From positions 1-64,000 of the forward strand of contig NZ_SNWH01000013.1 in the NCBI RefSeq assembly GCF_004361885.1: a stretch of 64,000 bases of DNA, given 5' to 3'. The notes below the pieces were generated by a model. It saw nothing but the letters and a program-made list of their open reading frames with translations, searched no databases and had not been told where the DNA came from. Positions 62,493-64,000 of the stretch are shown here, in pieces (positions within the stretch are counted from its first letter, which is position 1; the number at the start of each line of letters is the position of its first letter). The position numbers were made by a program, and so were the translations under genes. The DNA is from Halomonas ventosae (GTDB lineage Bacteria > Pseudomonadota > Gammaproteobacteria > Pseudomonadales > Halomonadaceae).

Positions 62493-63506
62493 ATGACGTT
62501 ACGCTCTCTGCGCCGTCTGGCGCCGCTCATCGCCACCATCGGACTCGGCGCTGTGCTGCCGGCTCACGCTCAGGACAATGACACGCTGACCTTCGGTATC
62601 ATCTCCACGGAGTCCATGAACGCGCAGCGCGAAATGTTCCAGCCCCTGCTCGACGACATGGCCGACGCCGTGGGTATGCCGGTCGAGCCGTTCTTCGCCA
62701 CCGACTATGCCGGGGTGATCCAGGCGATGCGTTTCGACAAGGTCGATGTTGCCTGGTATGGCAACAAGGCCGCGATGGAGGCGGTCGACCGGGCCGGTGG
62801 CGAGATCTTCGCCCAGACCATCGCCGACGATGGCGCGCCGGGATACTGGGGCCTGATGATCGTCAACAAGGATAGCCCCTACCACAGTATCGACGAGATT
62901 CTCGACAACGCTGACCAGCTCACCTTCGGCAATGGCGATCCCAACTCAACCTCGGGCTTTCTGGTGCCGGGTTACTACGTGTTTGCCAAAAACGGGGTCG
63001 ATGCGGACTCTGCGTTCAAGCGCACCTTGAATTCAAGCCACGAGACCAACGCCTTGAGCGTGGCCAATCATCTGGTCGATGTCGCCACGTTCAATACCGA
63101 GAGCATGGCACGTCTGAAAGAGACTCATCCGGATAAGGCCCAGCAGCTCAGGGTGATCTGGACGTCGCCACTGATCCCCTCAGATCCGCTGGTGTGGCGC
63201 GAGAACCTACCCGAGGCGACAAAAGCCAAGCTGCGTGACTTCTTCCTGAATTACGGTGACACCGAACGTGAAAAGGCGATTCTGGCACCGCTGCAGTGGT
63301 CCGGTTTTCAATCCTCCAGCAACGCTCAGCTGCTACCGATTCGCCAGCTTGAGCTGTTCAAGACGCGCGCCAATATCGCTAACGACGGCTCGCTTGATCC
63401 CCAGGAGAAGGCACGCAAGCTCAAGGAGCTTGATGCCAGGCTCGAGGAGCTCGACCAACGCCTGAAGCAGCAGGCGGTCTCGGAAAGCATGCCGCAGGCG
63501 TCCTGA
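62493..63506 (+). CDS. phnD: Phosphonate-type ABC transporter substrate-binding protein PhnD
   Basis: This is a periplasmic binding protein for phosphonate or similar anions. The 337-residue protein has a signal peptide (MTLRSLRRLAPLIATIGLGA, cleavage after AHA), then LTFGIISTESMNAQREMFQP, DKVDVAWYGNKAAMEA and GDPNSTSGFLVPGYYVF, the family ligand-loop. The C terminus is a long charged helix (EKARKLKELDARLEELDQRL). It lies between phnC and phnE. Confidence 0.93.
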   Translation: MTLRSLRRLAPLIATIGLGAVLPAHAQDNDTLTFGIISTESMNAQREMFQPLLDDMADAVGMPVEPFFATDYAGVIQAMRFDKVDVAWYGNKAAMEAVDRAGGEIFAQTIADDGAPGYWGLMIVNKDSPYHSIDEILDNADQLTFGNGDPNSTSGFLVPGYYVFAKNGVDADSAFKRTLNSSHETNALSVANHLVDVATFNTESMARLKETHPDKAQQLRVIWTSPLIPSDPLVWRENLPEATKAKLRDFFLNYGDTEREKAILAPLQWSGFQSSSNAQLLPIRQLELFKTRANIANDGSLDPQEKARKLKELDARLEELDQRLKQQAVSESMPQAS

Positions 63507-63510
63507 TCAA

Positions 63511-63538
63511 CGACGAGGGGCGCACGCGCCCCTCGTCG
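63511..63538 (+). terminator. Hairpin between phnD and phnE
   Basis: CGACGAGGGGCGC (63511-63523) and GCGCCCCTCGTCG (63526-63538) form a nearly perfect stem starting 4 bp after the phnD stop. There is no T run, so it more likely protects or attenuates than fully terminates. Confidence 0.5.
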
Positions 63539-63582
63539 CGGTCTGGATGGTGACGAATGGCTGGATGGCTTGAGTAGCAAAG

Positions 63583-64000
63583 ATGACGACGACGATTTCC
63601 GATGAGATACAGGCGCGCGCTGGCGGGCGCAACTGGAAGAAGCCCCTGGGCTGGGGGGCTGCGCTACTGGTTCTGGGTTGGTCATGGCAAGGCGCGGGTA
63701 TTGCCCCGGGTCTGCTGATCGACAATTTCGACAACATGGTGGTTCTGGCCAGTGATTTCGTGCCTCCGACGTTCACCAACCTGACGCGCTACATCCACGA
63801 GATGCTGGTGACGATTCAGATTGCCATCTGGGGCACGCTGCTGGCGGTGATCTGCGCCGTGCCATTTGGCCTTTTAAGCGCGTCGAACGTCGCTCCCTGG
63901 TGGATCAATCAGCCCATTCGCCGACTGATGGACGCCTGTCGCGCGATCAACGAGCTGGTGTTCGCGATGCTGTTCGTGGTGGCCGTGGGGCTCGGCCCCT
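63583..64000 (+). CDS. phnE: Phosphonate-type ABC transporter permease PhnE (partial, cut by window end)
   Basis: PhnE is the membrane subunit of the importer. The ATG at 63583 gives [20 protein letters not shown] and the frame stays open to the window end (139 codons seen). The visible part has a first membrane helix ([18 protein letters not shown]), a periplasmic segment with [16 protein letters not shown] and the start of the permease core, [20 protein letters not shown]. The 3' part is missing only because the window ends. Confidence 0.88.
   Translation, partial: MTTTISDEIQARAGGRNWKKPLGWGAALLVLGWSWQGAGIAPGLLIDNFDNMVVLASDFVPPTFTNLTRYIHEMLVTIQIAIWGTLLAVICAVPFGLLSASNVAPWWINQPIRRLMDACRAINELVFAMLFVVAVGLGP

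Overview
This window is a conserved housekeeping stretch around the chromosome replication origin of a GC-rich gammaproteobacterium, most likely Halomonas or another Halomonadaceae. The placement is an inference from gene order (gyrB-recF-dnaN-dnaA / rpmH-rnpA-yidC-mnmE, then mnmG-rsmG-parA-parB-atpIBEFHAGDC), from the Pseudomonas/Halomonas style of the protein sequences and from strong G/C third-position bias. No rRNA, tRNA, insertion sequence, prophage or CRISPR array was seen.

Layout. (1) 199-6439, minus strand: gyrB, recF, dnaN, dnaA. (2) 6440-6936: a dnaA-rpmH intergenic region with DnaA boxes, a candidate origin. (3) 6937-10856, plus: rpmH, rnpA, yidC, mnmE. (4) 10863-20215, minus: rlmJ, an OmpA-type lipoprotein, hemW, rdgB, a P-loop kinase with an eroded APH-like domain, hemL, thiD, hemJ and a CLC-type chloride transporter. 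(5) 20344-24305, plus: argC, erpA and a polar amino acid ABC transporter. (6) 24364-24847: a second DnaA-box-rich, partly AT-rich intergenic region ahead of mnmG. (7) 24848-41831, plus: mnmG, rsmG, parA, parB, the full F1Fo ATP synthase operon, uppP, apbE, glmU, glmS. (8) 42544-49783: a sodium-dependent (NSS) transporter, a small protein, a HexR-type regulator, uvrD, a PsiE-like protein, a TRAP solute-binding protein and a YciA-type thioesterase. (9) 49920-54142: a phosphate-regulon locus with decayed pstA and pstB, intact phoU, cysZ, then phoBR on the minus strand with a phased array of PhoB-type repeats upstream. (10) 54161-61280: ubiA, rubredoxin reductase, HU, an SCP2-like protein, recG, oxyR and an NAD-dependent epimerase-like protein. 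(11) 61623-64000: phnC, phnD and the start of phnE (cut by the window end).

How it fits together. The replication-initiation genes, two DnaA-box clusters, three parS sites (175-190 and two inside the recF coding sequence) and parAB form the origin and segregation region. MnmE and MnmG act together on tRNA wobble uridines. HemL, HemW and HemJ bring three haem-pathway functions within about 6 kb. The phosphate theme is notable. The pst transporter genes next to phoU are broken by deletions and frameshifts, while phoU, phoBR and a phosphonate/phosphite-type transporter remain, and the last has a possible PhoB-type repeat array ahead of it.

No clearly new multi-gene system was found. The most unusual points are the parS sites embedded in recF, the two candidate origin regions, the pst decay, the pseudokinase-like fusion at 14359-15618 and the atypical CLC protein at 18443-20215.
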